From Porphyrobacter sp. (lineage in GTDB: Bacteria > Pseudomonadota > Alphaproteobacteria > Sphingomonadales > Sphingomonadaceae), in contig JAGKSZ010000040.1 in the NCBI GenBank assembly GCA_018991295.1, forward strand, positions 1 through 16,579: 16,579 nucleotides of DNA. Direction: 5' to 3'. Shown piece after piece: positions 1 through 8,044 of the stretch. The position numbers and the translations under genes are program-made. The stretch's first letter is position 1, and each line of letters starts with the position of its first letter. Below the pieces are notes generated by a model. The model worked only from the letters and a program-made list of their open reading frames with translations. It was not told the DNA's origin and did no database searches.

Positions 1-1896
1 GGCGGGATTGCGACCTTGCAGATGGCGGTGCTGGTCAGCGACGCGGGCTTTGCGCCGCTGACATGGGGGCTCTACCTGCTGATCGGAGCGGCACTGTCTG
101 GCCTTGGCTGGCGGTTCGATCCCCTGCGGCCCGGCACGCTGGTAGCCGCTGGGCTGGGGCTATGGTTGCTGGTGATCTGGCCCGATCCCGAACCGGGTTT
201 CTATGCGATGGTGGCGGCAGGGCATGTGGCGATCTTCGCACTTGTGCCATTGGCGCATCATGCGCGAGGCCGGGCAGGTCTGCTCGATCTGGCGCAGCTG
301 GCGGCGGTTTCAACGATCATGGCAATCGCCGTTTATGCCCGGTTCGGGCGCTGGGATGCGGACACCTATGAGCCGCTGCTGGCGCTTGCCATCGCTGCCC
401 TCGCGCTGATTCCGGCCGCGGCCTTTGCGCTGCTGTGGAAGCGCGGCGAGGAGGGCCGGACCCGCGAGGTGCTGAGCGTGCTTGTCCCGGCGGCGGCGCT
501 GGCCTTTGGTGCGCTGCTGCTGGTGAGCCCTGCGTGGCTCGCCCCGGCAATGGCGCTGCCTGTTGCAATCGTGCTGCTGTGGTGCGAGGCGCGCCGGGAT
601 GCGCCTGCGCTCCACGCGGCGGCATGGGCTGGGGCTGCAAGCGGGCTCATCGCGCTGGCGGTAACGCCCGATTTTCCTGCCGAGTTCACGCAGCTTGGCG
701 ATCTGGCGCGGCCGGTCGATCCCTTGCGCGCCGTGCTGCGCTGGGCTGCGGCGGCGGCGCCCTTTGCGGCGCTGGCGATCATTGCCCGTCCAGCCCCGTC
801 GCGCGCTGTGGCCGAGGTGCTGGGGGTGGTGCTCGGCTACGGTTTGCTGGCGCAGGTCTTGCCCAGCGGTGCCTTGGCCTGGACAGCGGCAGCGGCCGCC
901 ATCGGCCTGTTTATCGCCCTGCGTCAGCGCATCGCAGCGTGGGTCAGTGCACTTGCCATCGCGGCAGGCTGGAGCCTTGTGCCGCTTGCCATATGGATGA
1001 CCGGCGGCTTGCTGGCGCTGGCAGGCGAACCCTTCATGGTGAGCGCGGCGGCAGGTCCGATGGACCTCGCCTTGCGCATCGCGCCGCTGATCGCCGGGCT
1101 GGCGGTGGTGCTTGCCAAGGGGCAGGATTTGCGGATCGAGGCACGCGCCGGCGTGCTGGCGGCGCTCGGGGTGATCGGCACCATCGCGGTGCATAGCCTT
1201 TACAAGCAGGTCTTTGCCATCACCTCGCTGTTCCAGTTCGAACATTACGGCATGGGTGAACGCAGTATCTGGCAGGCGGCACTTGTGGCGGCAGCCTATG
1301 GCACAGGGCAGAACCTGCCAGCGGCGTTGCGGCGCCCGGTGAGCCTTGGCCTTGCCGCCGCGGCGCTGGCACATTTTGCGGTGTTTACACTGCTGCTCCA
1401 CAATCCGCTGTGGAGTGTGCAGCATGTGGGGCCCACCCCCGTCGCCAATTGGCTGACGCTGGCCTACCTTGCCGCGATGGCTAGCCTTTGGATCGCCCGT
1501 GACCATTGGCCCGAGGCGCCGCCTGCGGCCCGCATCGCCACAGATGCGGCGATGATGGGGCTGATCGCGTTGCTCGCCTTTTCGCTGCTGCGCCAGATGT
1601 TTGCCGGATCGGTGCTGACGTCGCGCGGCATCGATCAGACCGAAAGCCTGCTGATCTCGCTGCTCGGGATTGTGCTGGCGCTGGCCTTCCTTTGGTGGGG
1701 CAGCTGGCGCGCGTCACGCAGCTGGCGGATCGGCTCGCTGGTGCTGATGCTGGTGGCTGTGATCAAGGTGTTCCTGATCGATGCTGCAGGCCTTGAAGGC
1801 CTGCTGCGCATCGCCAGTTTCATGGCGCTGGGTTTCAGCCTGATCGGGATTGGCTGGGTCTATACCCGCCAGCTTTCGCGCACCCGGTCAGGCTGA
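1..1896 (+). CDS. DUF2339 family polytopic membrane protein (5' truncated)
   Basis: The reading frame is already open at base 1 (upstream codons read G-G-I-A-T), so the true start lies outside the window and about 631 residues are visible. Nearly the whole protein is a run of hydrophobic segments, by eye more than fifteen helices, separated by short loops, which places it in the inner membrane. The C-terminal part carries the pattern I associate with DUF2339 proteins: a stretch around FEHYGMGERSIWQAAL, then RGIDQTESLLISLLGIVLAL, then VIKVFLIDAAGLEGLLRIAS followed by a last helix ending in IGIGWVYTRQ. DUF2339 proteins are usually around 900 residues, so roughly the first third is missing. The family has no settled biochemical role, and nothing here gives one. 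The gene converges on the helicase gene with only 12 bases between stop codons, leaving no room for a separate terminator. Confidence 0.85.
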   Translation, partial: GGIATLQMAVLVSDAGFAPLTWGLYLLIGAALSGLGWRFDPLRPGTLVAAGLGLWLLVIWPDPEPGFYAMVAAGHVAIFALVPLAHHARGRAGLLDLAQLAAVSTIMAIAVYARFGRWDADTYEPLLALAIAALALIPAAAFALLWKRGEEGRTREVLSVLVPAAALAFGALLLVSPAWLAPAMALPVAIVLLWCEARRDAPALHAAAWAGAASGLIALAVTPDFPAEFTQLGDLARPVDPLRAVLRWAAAAAPFAALAIIARPAPSRAVAEVLGVVLGYGLLAQVLPSGALAWTAAAAAIGLFIALRQRIAAWVSALAIAAGWSLVPLAIWMTGGLLALAGEPFMVSAAAGPMDLALRIAPLIAGLAVVLAKGQDLRIEARAGVLAALGVIGTIAVHSLYKQVFAITSLFQFEHYGMGERSIWQAALVAAAYGTGQNLPAALRRPVSLGLAAAALAHFAVFTLLLHNPLWSVQHVGPTPVANWLTLAYLAAMASLWIARDHWPEAPPAARIATDAAMMGLIALLAFSLLRQMFAGSVLTSRGIDQTESLLISLLGIVLALAFLWWGSWRASRSWRIGSLVLMLVAVIKVFLIDAAGLEGLLRIASFMALGFSLIGIGWVYTRQLSRTRSG

Positions 1897-1908
1897 AGCA
1901 CGGCGCCC

Positions 1909-3714
1909 TCAGGGCCGCTTGGTGCCGCCGGGTTTGGGGCCGGACTTCGGGCCCGGCTTGAACCCCTGCTTGAAGCCCGGCTTGCCCTTGGGCTTGCCGT
2001 GGAACTTCCCATCACCGGGGCCATTTGCGCCCGCGCCACGGTTGAACGGCTTGGCGTGAACCTTGGGGGCGAATTGCTTGCGGTTCTCGCGGGCTTCCAT
2101 GCGCGGGCCTTCGGCGGATTGCTCGATCAGGATCGCGTCCTGATCGTCATCGTCTGATCGGGTGCGCTGCAAGGTCGCGGCAAATTTGGGCGCAATATCG
2201 CGCGGGATCTGGAACCACGTGTCGTTCGGCCCCACGCGGATCGCGCCGATTTCGCTGCGCGTCACGTGACCACGGCGGCAGATCAGCGGGAGCAGCCAGC
2301 GCGGTTCGGCATTGTTGCGACGGCCAATGCTCATCTTGAACCACACCACATCCTCAAACCCCGGACGATGCTTTTCAGCCCTTGCCTTGTCACGCGCTTC
2401 GGGGGTGTTGGCGAGCAGTTCTTCGGGCACGGGCAGCTTGGCACGGTGCGCCTGCACCAGGGCTGCTGCGATGTCTTCGGGCGCCATGCGCTGGAGCAGT
2501 TCGGCCGCGATCGCCCGGTCGGCCTCATCATATTCTGCCGGAGCGGTAAGCTTTTCCATCAGCCGCACGTGATCCATTTCGCGGATCGCCTCGGCGGTGG
2601 GGGCGTCGATCCAATCGGCGGCAATGCCTGCCCCGCGCAGCATGCTCTCCACACCGCGGCGGCGGTTGAAGGGCACGAGGATGGCGGCGGTGCCTTTCTT
2701 GCCAGCGCGCCCCGTCCGTCCCGAACGGTGCTGCAAGGTTTCCGCATCGCGCGGCGTATCGACATGGATGACAAGGCTCAGCGTCGGCAGGTCGATCCCG
2801 CGCGCTGCGACATCGGTGGCGACGCACACCCGTGCGCGGCGGTCACGGATCGCTTGCAGCGCGGCGTTGCGTTCTGACTGCGAATGCTCGCCTGAAAGCG
2901 CCACAACGCCGAAGCCGCGGTTCTGCAAGGTCGCATGAAGGCGGCGCACAGCCTCACGCGTGGCGCAGAAGCAGATCGCGGATTCGGCCTCGTGGAAGCG
3001 CAGCAGGTTGACCACCGCGTTCTCGATCTCCGAAGGGCCGACGACGACCGCCTGATAGCTGATATCGTCATGCCCGCGGTCGGCATCGGCCAGTTGGAGG
3101 CGAAGCGCATCGCGCTGGTAGCGTTCGGCAAGACGCACGATCGCGCGCGGCATGGTGGCCGAAAACAGCAGGGTGCGGCGGCTTTCCGGGGCGGCGTCGA
3201 GGATTTCTTCGAGATCCTCGCGGAAACCCATGTCGAGCATCTCGTCCGCTTCATCGAGCACGACGCCGATCAGCGCCGACAGATCGAGCGAGCCGCGTTC
3301 GATATGATCGCGCAGGCGGCCGGGCGTGCCGACGACGATGGCAGGGCCCGAGGCAAGGGCGCGGCGTTCCTTGCTGGCGTCCATGCCGCCCACGCAGGTG
3401 GCGATGCGCATCCCGGCGGCGGCATAAAGCCAGCCCAGTTCGCGGCTGACCTGCAAGGCAAGTTCGCGGGTGGGGGCGATGACCAGCGCCAGCGGGCGAT
3501 CGACCAGCGGGCTACCCCCAGTGGCGGCCAGCAGAGCTTCGGCAAGGGCCAGCCCGAAGGCGACCGTCTTGCCCGATCCGGTGCGCGCCGAAACGATCAG
3601 GTCGCGTCCGGCGGATTCGGGGGCAATGGCAGCGGCCTGCACCGGAGTGGGTGCGGCATAACCGCGCTCGGCAAGGGCTTGGGCCAGCAGCGGCGGGAGA
3701 TTTTCAAAAGACAT
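1909..3714 (-). CDS. DEAD-box ATP-dependent RNA helicase with DbpA-type RNA-binding domain
   Basis: A 601-residue RNA helicase that uses ATP to unwind or remodel RNA. All core motifs are present: Q-motif region FENLPPLL...APTPVQ (3-26), motif I ARTGSGKT (43-50), Ia PTREL (81-85), Ib TPGR (130-133), II DEAD (154-157), III SAT (185-187), V ATDVAARGID (299-308) and VI HRSGRTGRAG (329-338). Residues about 455-517 (VWFKMSIGRRNNAEPRW...DTWFQIPRD) look like the DbpA RRM-like domain, which in DbpA binds 23S rRNA, so a ribosome-assembly or cold-adaptation role is likely. The tail (about 541-601) is basic and low-complexity, rich in Gly, Lys, Pro and Phe. I chose the ATG at 3714 because the family begins here; a longer frame from a GTG at 3810 adds a non-homologous Arg/Pro-rich stretch. 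No clear Shine-Dalgarno precedes 3714. DeaD/CsdA- or RhlE-like naming would be guesswork. Confidence 0.93.
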   Translation of the reverse strand: MSFENLPPLLAQALAERGYAAPTPVQAAAIAPESAGRDLIVSARTGSGKTVAFGLALAEALLAATGGSPLVDRPLALVIAPTRELALQVSRELGWLYAAAGMRIATCVGGMDASKERRALASGPAIVVGTPGRLRDHIERGSLDLSALIGVVLDEADEMLDMGFREDLEEILDAAPESRRTLLFSATMPRAIVRLAERYQRDALRLQLADADRGHDDISYQAVVVGPSEIENAVVNLLRFHEAESAICFCATREAVRRLHATLQNRGFGVVALSGEHSQSERNAALQAIRDRRARVCVATDVAARGIDLPTLSLVIHVDTPRDAETLQHRSGRTGRAGKKGTAAILVPFNRRRGVESMLRGAGIAADWIDAPTAEAIREMDHVRLMEKLTAPAEYDEADRAIAAELLQRMAPEDIAAALVQAHRAKLPVPEELLANTPEARDKARAEKHRPGFEDVVWFKMSIGRRNNAEPRWLLPLICRRGHVTRSEIGAIRVGPNDTWFQIPRDIAPKFAATLQRTRSDDDDQDAILIEQSAEGPRMEARENRKQFAPKVHAKPFNRGAGANGPGDGKFHGKPKGKPGFKQGFKPGPKSGPKPGGTKRP

Positions 3715-3913
3715 AGGAGGGCTTTGCTCGGGGATGCGCGGATGGTTCGCGGGGGGAGGCAGAAGGCGTGAGAACGGTGCGAACCGGGATCGACGCGGGC
3801 GAGTCTGCACCGGGCGTCATAGGCGGGTGCGCCGCAGCCCATAGCGGCAAAGCGGCGGTTTGGCTTGCGTTATTTTGCAGATGCGAAAAGCGCCCTGCAA
3901 TCAAGGGCAACTA

Positions 3914-3940
3914 AGGTGCCGGAGCAAAGCCCCGGCACCT
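3914..3940 (-). terminator. Hairpin downstream of katG, probable terminator
   Basis: A perfect 9-bp stem (AGGTGCCGG / CCGGCACCT) encloses a 9-base loop and starts 15 bases after the katG stop codon. On the minus strand it is followed by TAGTTGCCCTTG, a weak rather than strong T-tract, so it is a plausible but imperfect intrinsic terminator separating katG from the helicase gene. Confidence 0.55.
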
Positions 3941-3955
3941 CGGCGCATCGGTCGG

Positions 3956-6217
3956 TTACTTCACATCGAAACGATCAAGCATCATGACCTTGTTCCAGGC
4001 CTTGGCGAAGTCCTCCACGAACTTCGCCTCGCCGCCTGTGACCGCATAGGTTTCGGCCACGGCGCGCAGTTCGGAATTGCTGCCGAACACCAGATCGACT
4101 TCGGTCGCGGTCCACTTGAGCGCACCGGTCTTGCGGTCGCGGCCTTCGTAAAGGCCCTTGTTGGCCGCCGGCTTCCATTCATTCCCCATGTCCAGCAGGT
4201 TCACGAAGAAGTCATTGCTGAGCGTTCCGGGCTTGTCGGTGAACACCCCGTGCTTGGCCCCGCCGCTGTTGGCATCGAGCATCCGCATACCTGCCAGCAG
4301 CACGGTCATTTCCGGCACGGTCAGGGTCAGCGTGTCAGCCTGATCGACCATCATCTGCGTCGGGGTCAGGCGGGCCTTGTCGCTGAAGAAGTTGCGGAAA
4401 GCGTCAGCGGCCGGGCGCAGCAGTTCGAAGCTCTTGGCATCGGTGTGCGCATCGGTCGCATCGACCCGCCCCGGGGTGAAGGGAACGGTGACGGAGTGGC
4501 CCGCAGCCTTTGCCGCATCTTCCACCGCCACGACGCCGCCCAGCACCACGAGATCGGCGATCGACACCTTCTTCGCGCCCGCGCCGGCGTTGAACTTCGC
4601 CTGCACGCCTTCAAGCGCCTTCACCACCTTGGCGACGACTTCGGGATCGTTGAGGCCCCAGTCCTTCTGCGGCGCGAGCCGGATGCGCCCACCATTGGCA
4701 CCGCCGCGCATATCGGTATCGCGGAATGTGACAGCCGATGCCCATGCCGTGCGCACCAGATCGGAACGCGAAAGGCCCGCGGCGCGGATCGCCTGCTTCA
4801 GCTGCGCGACATCGCCATTGTCGATCACCGCATAGTCAGCCTTGGGCAGCGGGTCCTGCCAGATCAGGTCTTCTTTCGGCACTTCAACGCCGACATAGCG
4901 CGCCTTGGGGCCAAGATCACGGTGGGTGAGCTTGAACCACGCACGGGCAAAGGCTTCGTCCATCGCCTTGGGGTCCTTGACCCAGCGGCTGGTGATCGCG
5001 CCATAAGCGGGATCATAGCGCAGCGCGAGGTCGGTGGTTAGCATCACCGGCGCGTGGGTCACGTTCGGATCGAAGGCATCGGGCACGACCTTCACGTCTG
5101 CCGCGTTGACCGGCTCCCACTGCTTGGCGCCTGCGGGGCTGGTGGTCTGCTTCCATTCGAAGGCGTAGAGGTTTTCGAGGTAGTTGCTGCTCCACTGCAC
5201 GGGCGTGACGGTCCATGCGCCTTCAAGGCCGCTGGTGGTTGCATCCTTGCCAACGCCAGAGCCGCAAGAGTTCTTCCAGCCAAGGCCCTGCGCTTCAACG
5301 CCCTCGGCTGCCGGCTCCTTGCCGATGCAATCGGCCGCCTTCCTGGCGCCGTGCATCTTGCCGATAGTGTGCCCGCCGATGACGAGCGCGGCGGTTTCTT
5401 CATCGTTCATGCCCATCCGCCCAAAGGTGGTGCGGATCTGCTTGGCCGATGCAAGGATATCGGGGTTGCCGCCCGGACCTTCGGGATTGACATAGATGAG
5501 GCCCATTTCCGTGGCGCCCAGCGGATTGTCGAGGCTTTCGCCTTCCGCGTTGCGTTCCGAGGTCAGGAACTTGGTTTCCGGGCCCCAATAGACCAACTCG
5601 GGCTCCCACGCATCGGCGCGGCCACCGGCAAAGCCGAAGGTCTTGAAACCGGTGTTCTCCAGCGCGACGTTGCCCGCAAGGATGATGAGGTCAGACCATG
5701 AAAGCGCCGCGCCATACTTCTGCTTGACCGGCCACAGCACGCGGCGGGCCTTGTCGAGATTGCCGTTGTCGGGCCAGCTATTGAGCGGATCGAAGCGGAT
5801 CTGCCCGCCATCCGAACCCCCGCGCCCGTCACCCGAACGATAGGTCCCGGCCGAGTGCCATGCGAGGCGGATGAACAGGCCCGCATAATTGCCGTAGTCG
5901 GCCGGCCACCATTCCTGCGAATCCGTGAGCGCTGCGTTGATATCGGCCTTGACCGCCTTCAGATCGAGCTTGGCGAATTCGGCTGCGTAATCGAACGCGG
6001 GGCCATTGGGATCGGGGTTATATTCGTTCTGGCGCAGACGGGTGAGGTCGACGACATTGGGCCACCAGCCCTGCACGTTGCGCGGGGCAGCTTCGGCCTG
6101 CGGCATGGGCGCGCGGCCCATGCCAGGCTCGTTGAAGCCGGGCGGGGTCGCCATCGCGGGCGCGGCGGCAAGGAGGGCGGAGGAGAGGAGAAGGGTAGCC
6201 TTCGTCTTGAACGTCAT
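3956..6217 (-). CDS. katG: Catalase-peroxidase KatG, predicted periplasmic
   Basis: A 753-residue bifunctional haem enzyme that removes hydrogen peroxide and oxidises peroxidase substrates. The N-terminal catalytic domain has the distal site RLAWHSAGTYR (Arg117, Trp120, His121) and the proximal haem ligand in GGHTIGKMHG (His283). The residues for the Met-Tyr-Trp cross-link are in register with the Mycobacterium enzyme: Trp120, Tyr242 in IYVNPEGP, Met268 in GRMGM. The second, haem-less domain fills the C-terminal half. Unlike most KatG proteins it starts with a signal peptide (MTFKTK, hydrophobic core, cleavage after AMA at 23), so it should act in the periplasm. Its only two cysteines, 297 and 318, sit in one loop and could form a disulfide. 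The start at 6217 is preceded by AGGG. A terminator-like hairpin follows the gene, and 193 non-coding bases precede it. Length and motifs show an intact gene. Confidence 0.96.
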   Translation of the reverse strand: MTFKTKATLLLSSALLAAAPAMATPPGFNEPGMGRAPMPQAEAAPRNVQGWWPNVVDLTRLRQNEYNPDPNGPAFDYAAEFAKLDLKAVKADINAALTDSQEWWPADYGNYAGLFIRLAWHSAGTYRSGDGRGGSDGGQIRFDPLNSWPDNGNLDKARRVLWPVKQKYGAALSWSDLIILAGNVALENTGFKTFGFAGGRADAWEPELVYWGPETKFLTSERNAEGESLDNPLGATEMGLIYVNPEGPGGNPDILASAKQIRTTFGRMGMNDEETAALVIGGHTIGKMHGARKAADCIGKEPAAEGVEAQGLGWKNSCGSGVGKDATTSGLEGAWTVTPVQWSSNYLENLYAFEWKQTTSPAGAKQWEPVNAADVKVVPDAFDPNVTHAPVMLTTDLALRYDPAYGAITSRWVKDPKAMDEAFARAWFKLTHRDLGPKARYVGVEVPKEDLIWQDPLPKADYAVIDNGDVAQLKQAIRAAGLSRSDLVRTAWASAVTFRDTDMRGGANGGRIRLAPQKDWGLNDPEVVAKVVKALEGVQAKFNAGAGAKKVSIADLVVLGGVVAVEDAAKAAGHSVTVPFTPGRVDATDAHTDAKSFELLRPAADAFRNFFSDKARLTPTQMMVDQADTLTLTVPEMTVLLAGMRMLDANSGGAKHGVFTDKPGTLSNDFFVNLLDMGNEWKPAANKGLYEGRDRKTGALKWTATEVDLVFGSNSELRAVAETYAVTGGEAKFVEDFAKAWNKVMMLDRFDVK

Positions 6218-6348
6218 TGTTGAACCCTGTTGTTCTGATCACTGACAAAATGTGGGGGCGGCGCCCTTGCTGCATCCAGCAGACAGGCGCAGCCCCGCGC
6301 TGGAGCCCGATACAAAGCAGGTGCCTGCGCGAAAAACGGCTTGTCGTA

Positions 6349-6359
6349 ATCACAGTGAT
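6349..6359. promoter_or_regulatory. Perfect 11-base palindrome upstream of katG
   Basis: ATCACAGTGAT is a perfect inverted repeat 132 bases upstream of the katG start, in the 193-base gap between the nuclease stop and katG. It could be a binding site for a dimeric regulator. It does not resemble the four-part OxyR pattern, and I could not assign a protein to it. No convincing -35/-10 pair was seen in this gap. Confidence 0.25.
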
Positions 6360-6410
6360 GCGGATTTTCGATGATCCCTTGATCGGGGATCGAGCGAAGA
6401 TCACCTTGGC

Positions 6411-7127
6411 CTAGCGGGCGCGCGATCGGCGGTATCCGGCCGCCTGTGCCTGCGCTTCGGTGCAGAAATACTCCTCGGCGCGGGTCTGGGCGTAATAGGG
6501 CATGCCGGGCAGGTGGTAGATATATTCACCCTTGCGCGAATGATTGCCCTTGATGAGGCATTGGCCGCCCTGCGCGATCCGCTGCGCAGGCACCGTTCCG
6601 GCCCGCGATGGGTTGCGGGCAGCACGCTGCTGTGCGGGGGCCATTTGCCGCGCGGCGCGGAAATCGGCAGGCGACTGGAAATCCCACTGCCAGATGCCCG
6701 CCCGTGCGGCTCGTGCCCGCGCTTCTGCCGCGACATAATCTGCACTGTAGCGGGTGAAAGCGGTGGCCCATCCCGATGTCACCAGCGCAGCGCCGATATC
6801 GACCCCCGCAGTCTGGCAGCGGGCCACGGTGCGGCCGTGAACGTCAGTGTCCTGCGGCAGGCAGACAAGTCTGGCACCATCGATCAGTCCTTCGAGCGCC
6901 TCCTTGGCCATCTTTCCGCAAGGCACAGGCGTTCCGTTGCTGAAGCAGGTTTGGGCATATTCCGGCGCGTCCACGCCAAACAGGCGCACCTCGGTGCCGC
7001 CGACCTTAAGCGAATCGCCGTCGATCACTTCGGCAGGGCCTTCAATGATGTTGGCCAAGGCGATGGCAGGTCCAACCAGAGCCGAAAGCGCGGCGAGAGT
7101 GCGAAGCAGGACGGGGCGGCGCATCAT
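6411..7127 (-). CDS. Secreted thermonuclease (SNase) family protein
   Basis: A 238-residue protein with an N-terminal signal sequence (about 1-25, ending AIALA) followed by a staphylococcal-nuclease OB-fold domain. The catalytic pattern is visible: IDGDSL (Asp36/Asp38), Arg48, FGVDAPE (Asp53, Glu56) and DVHGR (Asp95, Arg99). These match the Ca-binding and phosphate-binding residues of SNase, so it probably cleaves DNA or RNA outside the cytoplasm. The C-terminal 50 residues (CLIKGN, GEYIYHLPGM, EEYFCTEAQAQAAGYR) form the small extra domain often attached to such nucleases. Six cysteines (61/70, 89/104, 190/222) could make three disulfides, in keeping with export. Two adjacent ATGs begin the frame; AGGA lies 3 bases from the first and 6 from the second, so the start may be at 7124. 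Physiological substrate is unknown. Confidence 0.88.
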   Translation of the reverse strand: MMRRPVLLRTLAALSALVGPAIALANIIEGPAEVIDGDSLKVGGTEVRLFGVDAPEYAQTCFSNGTPVPCGKMAKEALEGLIDGARLVCLPQDTDVHGRTVARCQTAGVDIGAALVTSGWATAFTRYSADYVAAEARARAARAGIWQWDFQSPADFRAARQMAPAQQRAARNPSRAGTVPAQRIAQGGQCLIKGNHSRKGEYIYHLPGMPYYAQTRAEEYFCTEAQAQAAGYRRSRAR

Positions 7128-7145
7128 TTATCCTGTGGCTTGGGA

Positions 7146-7173
7146 AAGGCCGCAATCTTGCGCAGGCGGCCTT
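7146..7173 (-). terminator. Hairpin between membrane-protein gene and nuclease gene
   Basis: An 8-bp perfect stem (AAGGCCGC / GCGGCCTT) with a 12-base loop lies in the 73-base gap after the membrane-protein gene. On the minus strand it ends in CCTTTCCC, with no real T-run. It may attenuate or stop transcription, but could also lie in a shared message. Confidence 0.35.
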
Positions 7174-7200
7174 AAGGATTTCTGACTTTCAGTAGAGGGC

Positions 7201-7890
7201 CTAGCCCGCTGCTAGCGATTGGTGGACGAGCGCGGAAAACCCGATCCACGCCGAAAACATCAGCAAGTAGGGCCAACGGCGCGGCCACAAGGCAGCAACA
7301 AGCAGGGTGCTCGCCGTCGTCCCGCCCAGCGCCAGCAACACTGCGCTTGCCGCCAGTGGATCAGCGCCGGACAGCGCAGCCTGCGCAGCGATGCTTGCCC
7401 ATTGCGCAGGCAGCAAGGCAAGCAGCCAGGGCGGCAGGGCACCGGGATGCGCGAAGGCGGTAGTGACGATTGCTGCCTCACCTGCAACCACCCCAAGCGC
7501 AATCCACCAGCCCTTTCGGCCGGATGAGCGCGCGAACAGCGCGCCGCGTGCAGCAAAGCTGATGCTGGCGATCACCATTGCAATTGCCGTGGCAAGAGCA
7601 GGGGGCGGGGCGATCACCCCCATGATGCGCGCCAACAGCACCAGCAATACGCCCGTCATCAGGCCGAGCGCTGCGCCCTTCCACAAGCGTCCGGACAATG
7701 CTGCGCCGATCATCGCGGCCCCCATCATGCCCACCGCAAGGACGGGCGCTGTGACGGCAACATTGCCCGTTGCATCGGCAGGAACAGCCAGCAGCACCAG
7801 CGCCAGAGCCGCTGATCCTGCGATGAGGCAGCAAGCCAGCCCTGCGGCCTTCGGTCGGGCGAACGGCAGAGGATCGGGCGATGCTTGCAT
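7201..7890 (-). CDS. Hypothetical polytopic membrane protein
   Basis: I do not recognise this 229-residue protein. It is dominated by hydrophobic stretches at about 16-36, 45-65, 72-92, 97-116, 127-147, 151-171, 178-201 and 207-225, which suggests seven or eight membrane helices. Charged residues are few and lie in short loops (GRLWKG, ARSSGRKGWW, WPRRWPY), and there is no soluble domain. The opposite strand has an open frame too, but the Trp-rich, helix-like composition favours this one. The start is uncertain. The frame is open to 8166, but that would run through the divergent thiamine-diphosphate enzyme gene. The ATG at 7890, just before the first helix, is the most sensible start although it lacks a good ribosome-binding site; 7929 and 7944 are alternatives. 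It is divergent from the downstream E1-like gene, with a 154-base gap that must hold both promoters. Confidence 0.6.
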   Translation of the reverse strand: MQASPDPLPFARPKAAGLACCLIAGSAALALVLLAVPADATGNVAVTAPVLAVGMMGAAMIGAALSGRLWKGAALGLMTGVLLVLLARIMGVIAPPPALATAIAMVIASISFAARGALFARSSGRKGWWIALGVVAGEAAIVTTAFAHPGALPPWLLALLPAQWASIAAQAALSGADPLAASAVLLALGGTTASTLLVAALWPRRWPYLLMFSAWIGFSALVHQSLAAG

Positions 7891-8044
7891 GATGGCGCTG
7901 TGAGCGATGCGCCCCCCCTTGTCGAGCATGGGCTGAACCGACATCCCCAAGGCCGCTTGTCGATCTGGTCCTCTTGCCAGCCTGCCCAGCCTTGCATGAT
8001 ACGAAGATTTGCGACAGCGCGGCATTTCTGCGGAGCCCATAACC

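Noticed and set aside
3715..3810. Longer helicase start at a GTG (3810)
   Set aside because: The added 32 residues are Arg/Pro-rich and precede the natural family start MSFENLPPLL.
6373..6391. GATCCC...GGGATC inverted repeat after the nuclease gene, considered as a terminator
   Set aside because: Only a 6-bp stem and no T-run follows on either strand.
6217..6414. 65-codon plus-strand open frame in the katG-nuclease gap
   Set aside because: Starts at a TTG inside the katG start region with no ribosome-binding site and has no recognisable features; the gap is better read as the katG leader.
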